A DNA stretch of 64,000 bases from Altererythrobacter sp. CAU 1644 (GTDB taxonomy: Bacteria; Pseudomonadota; Alphaproteobacteria; Sphingomonadales; Sphingomonadaceae), in assembly GCF_029623755.1 (NCBI RefSeq), contig NZ_CP121106.1, positions 1,747,001 to 1,811,000 on the forward strand, given 5' to 3'. The position numbers and the translations under genes were made by a program. Below are positions 63,313 through 64,000 of the stretch, piece after piece. How positions within the stretch are numbered: the first letter of the stretch is position 1; every line of letters begins with the position of its first letter. A model generated the notes under the pieces. The model did not search any database. It was given only the letters and a program-made list of their open reading frames with translations, and had not been told where the DNA came from.

Positions 63313-63519
63313 TCAGTCGAGGGTGAAACCAATTTTCAGGGTGACCTGAAAATGGCCCACGCGTCCGTCTTCGATATGCCCTCGCGTTTCGATTACTTCA
63401 AACCAACTCATGTTTCGTACGGTCTCGCCAGCCTTGGCAATTGCGCCTCGCGTTGCGTCCTCGATGGACTTAGTCGAACTTCCTACAATCTCGATGGTTT
63501 TGTATACATGATCAGGCAC
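63313..63519 (-). CDS. Dodecin family flavin-binding protein
   Basis: A 68-residue protein matching the dodecin fold: [22 protein letters not shown], then [21 protein letters not shown] and a final VTLKIGF strand. The tryptophan that stacks on flavin is present (SWFEV). Dodecins form 12-mers that store or buffer flavins. GTG 63519 is used, with GGAG about ten bases ahead; no ATG fits. Confidence 0.85.
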   Translation of the reverse strand: MPDHVYKTIEIVGSSTKSIEDATRGAIAKAGETVRNMSWFEVIETRGHIEDGRVGHFQVTLKIGFTLD

Positions 63520-63606
63520 GGTCTGCTTCTCCGAGGCTATGTTGTGTCGATAGCCATATAGCACATCAATTATTGAACTGTCCGCTTCCGACCTCCTTGC
63601 CAACGT

Positions 63607-64000
63607 TCAGTTTTCAGCATGGAGGACTGGGAACTCGACCAAGATACGGTCCAGAGAGTGGAGGAGGCCAGGTAGATATGATTGGTCGAGACCTAATTCG
63701 AAACGATGGAATTGGCTTAGGTGATCCGGAGTGACTTCGACCGCTACGTTTATCTGTCCGAGCTGCTCTGCCGTCAAAATGAGCTTCAGTTCGGGTTCGT
63801 GTCCGGCAAGCTGCGCATAGCCCTTCAGATTCTTGTGCAGCTCCCTCAAATCTGACCGAAATCTCTCAAAGTCAGTCGTCATTAGGATCGCACCGCTGCA
63901 TTTGACGGTGGCACCTTCGGCTTGCATCTGCACTCGCAAGTTCAACCAGTTGGCGTCCCAATAGTCGTTGCTTCCTGGGAACTGACGTCCGTCGATCCAG
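63607..64000 (-). CDS. Unknown small protein, cut by the window edge (possibly WapI-like immunity family)
   Basis: An open frame continuing to the right edge, about 131 codons visible. It contains WIDGRQFPGSNDYWDANWLN, then TTDFERFRSDLRELH and FELGLDQSYLPGLLHSLDRIL, a pattern I associate with WapI-like immunity or related small acidic proteins, without certainty. The frame stays open upstream of the TTG at 63945, so the true start is probably outside the window. Confidence 0.5.
   Translation of the reverse strand, partial: WIDGRQFPGSNDYWDANWLNLRVQMQAEGATVKCSGAILMTTDFERFRSDLRELHKNLKGYAQLAGHEPELKLILTAEQLGQINVAVEVTPDHLSQFHRFELGLDQSYLPGLLHSLDRILVEFPVLHAEN

Overview
The window is high-GC DNA from an alphaproteobacterium, most likely order Sphingomonadales and close to Erythrobacteraceae. 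Supporting signs are short-spaced operons with GTGA/ATGA overlaps, frequent TTG/GTG starts, an EcfG-NepR-PhyR general stress locus, LptFG, a class I PHA synthase with phasin, and the DUF4129-DUF4350-MoxR-DUF58-SpoIIM-RDD operon typical of sphingomonads. No name can be fixed from sequence alone. Most of it is chromosomal core; two stretches (about 23.5-24.5 kb and 54.9-56.5 kb) are visibly more AT-rich and look acquired.

Layout: 1-0.2 kb, 5' end of ispG; 0.3-1.4 kb, an S41-type protease. 1.4-5.6 kb, a divergent bufferin (copper-binding RiPP) locus: bufA1-DoxX-ECF sigma-NrsF leftward and bufA2-bufB(MNIO)-bufC rightward, with two exact sigma-F-type promoters back to back. 5.6-9.3 kb, hydrolase, SDR and membrane proteins. 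9.3-15.6 kb, the MoxR/DUF58 operon. 15.6-19.5 kb, pheA, cytochrome c, rlmE, ppx/gppA and tRNA-Gln. 19.6-23.4 kb, a CsoR-controlled copper cluster with a multicopper oxidase and CopB. 23.5-32 kb, PAP2 protein, a lipocalin-like/phosphotransferase pair, LOG protein, thiD, DUF1272, glmM, a symporter and Fe-SOD. 32-38.6 kb, the general stress response locus (PerM, EcfG, NepR, sensor kinase, PhyR, Crp/Fnr regulator, a candidate sRNA and a receiver protein). 38.7-49.2 kb, acyltransferase-like protein, desaturase, LptG/LptF, ClpS, phasin and PHA synthase. 49.3-54.6 kb, aminotransferase, a group of small unknown or regulatory genes, crotonase and thioesterase. 54.7-56.5 kb, tRNA-Cys, tRNA-Thr and a 1.5-kb mini-island flanked by a 46-bp repeat of the tRNA-Thr 3' part. 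56.9-60.2 kb, an outer-membrane barrel protein and a LytS/LytTR two-component pair. 60.3-63.1 kb, a CopA-type P-type ATPase with a CueR-like regulator behind a MerR-type promoter. The right edge has a dodecin and a cut-off unknown gene.

How it fits together: copper is handled three times, by three regulatory logics: ECF sigma (periplasmic bufferins), CsoR (periplasmic oxidase and outer-membrane CopB) and a CueR-like activator (cytosolic Cu(I) export). The stress locus is wired by perfect GGAAC-N16-CGTT promoters upstream of nepR-ecfG and phyR, with near-matches upstream of the kinase, an sRNA candidate and the receiver gene. The strongest candidates for new biology are the split bufferin locus in which two unlike precursors face one maturation pair, the sRNA candidate at about 37.9 kb, and the integrase-less tRNA-Thr island carrying a DUF3800 gene.
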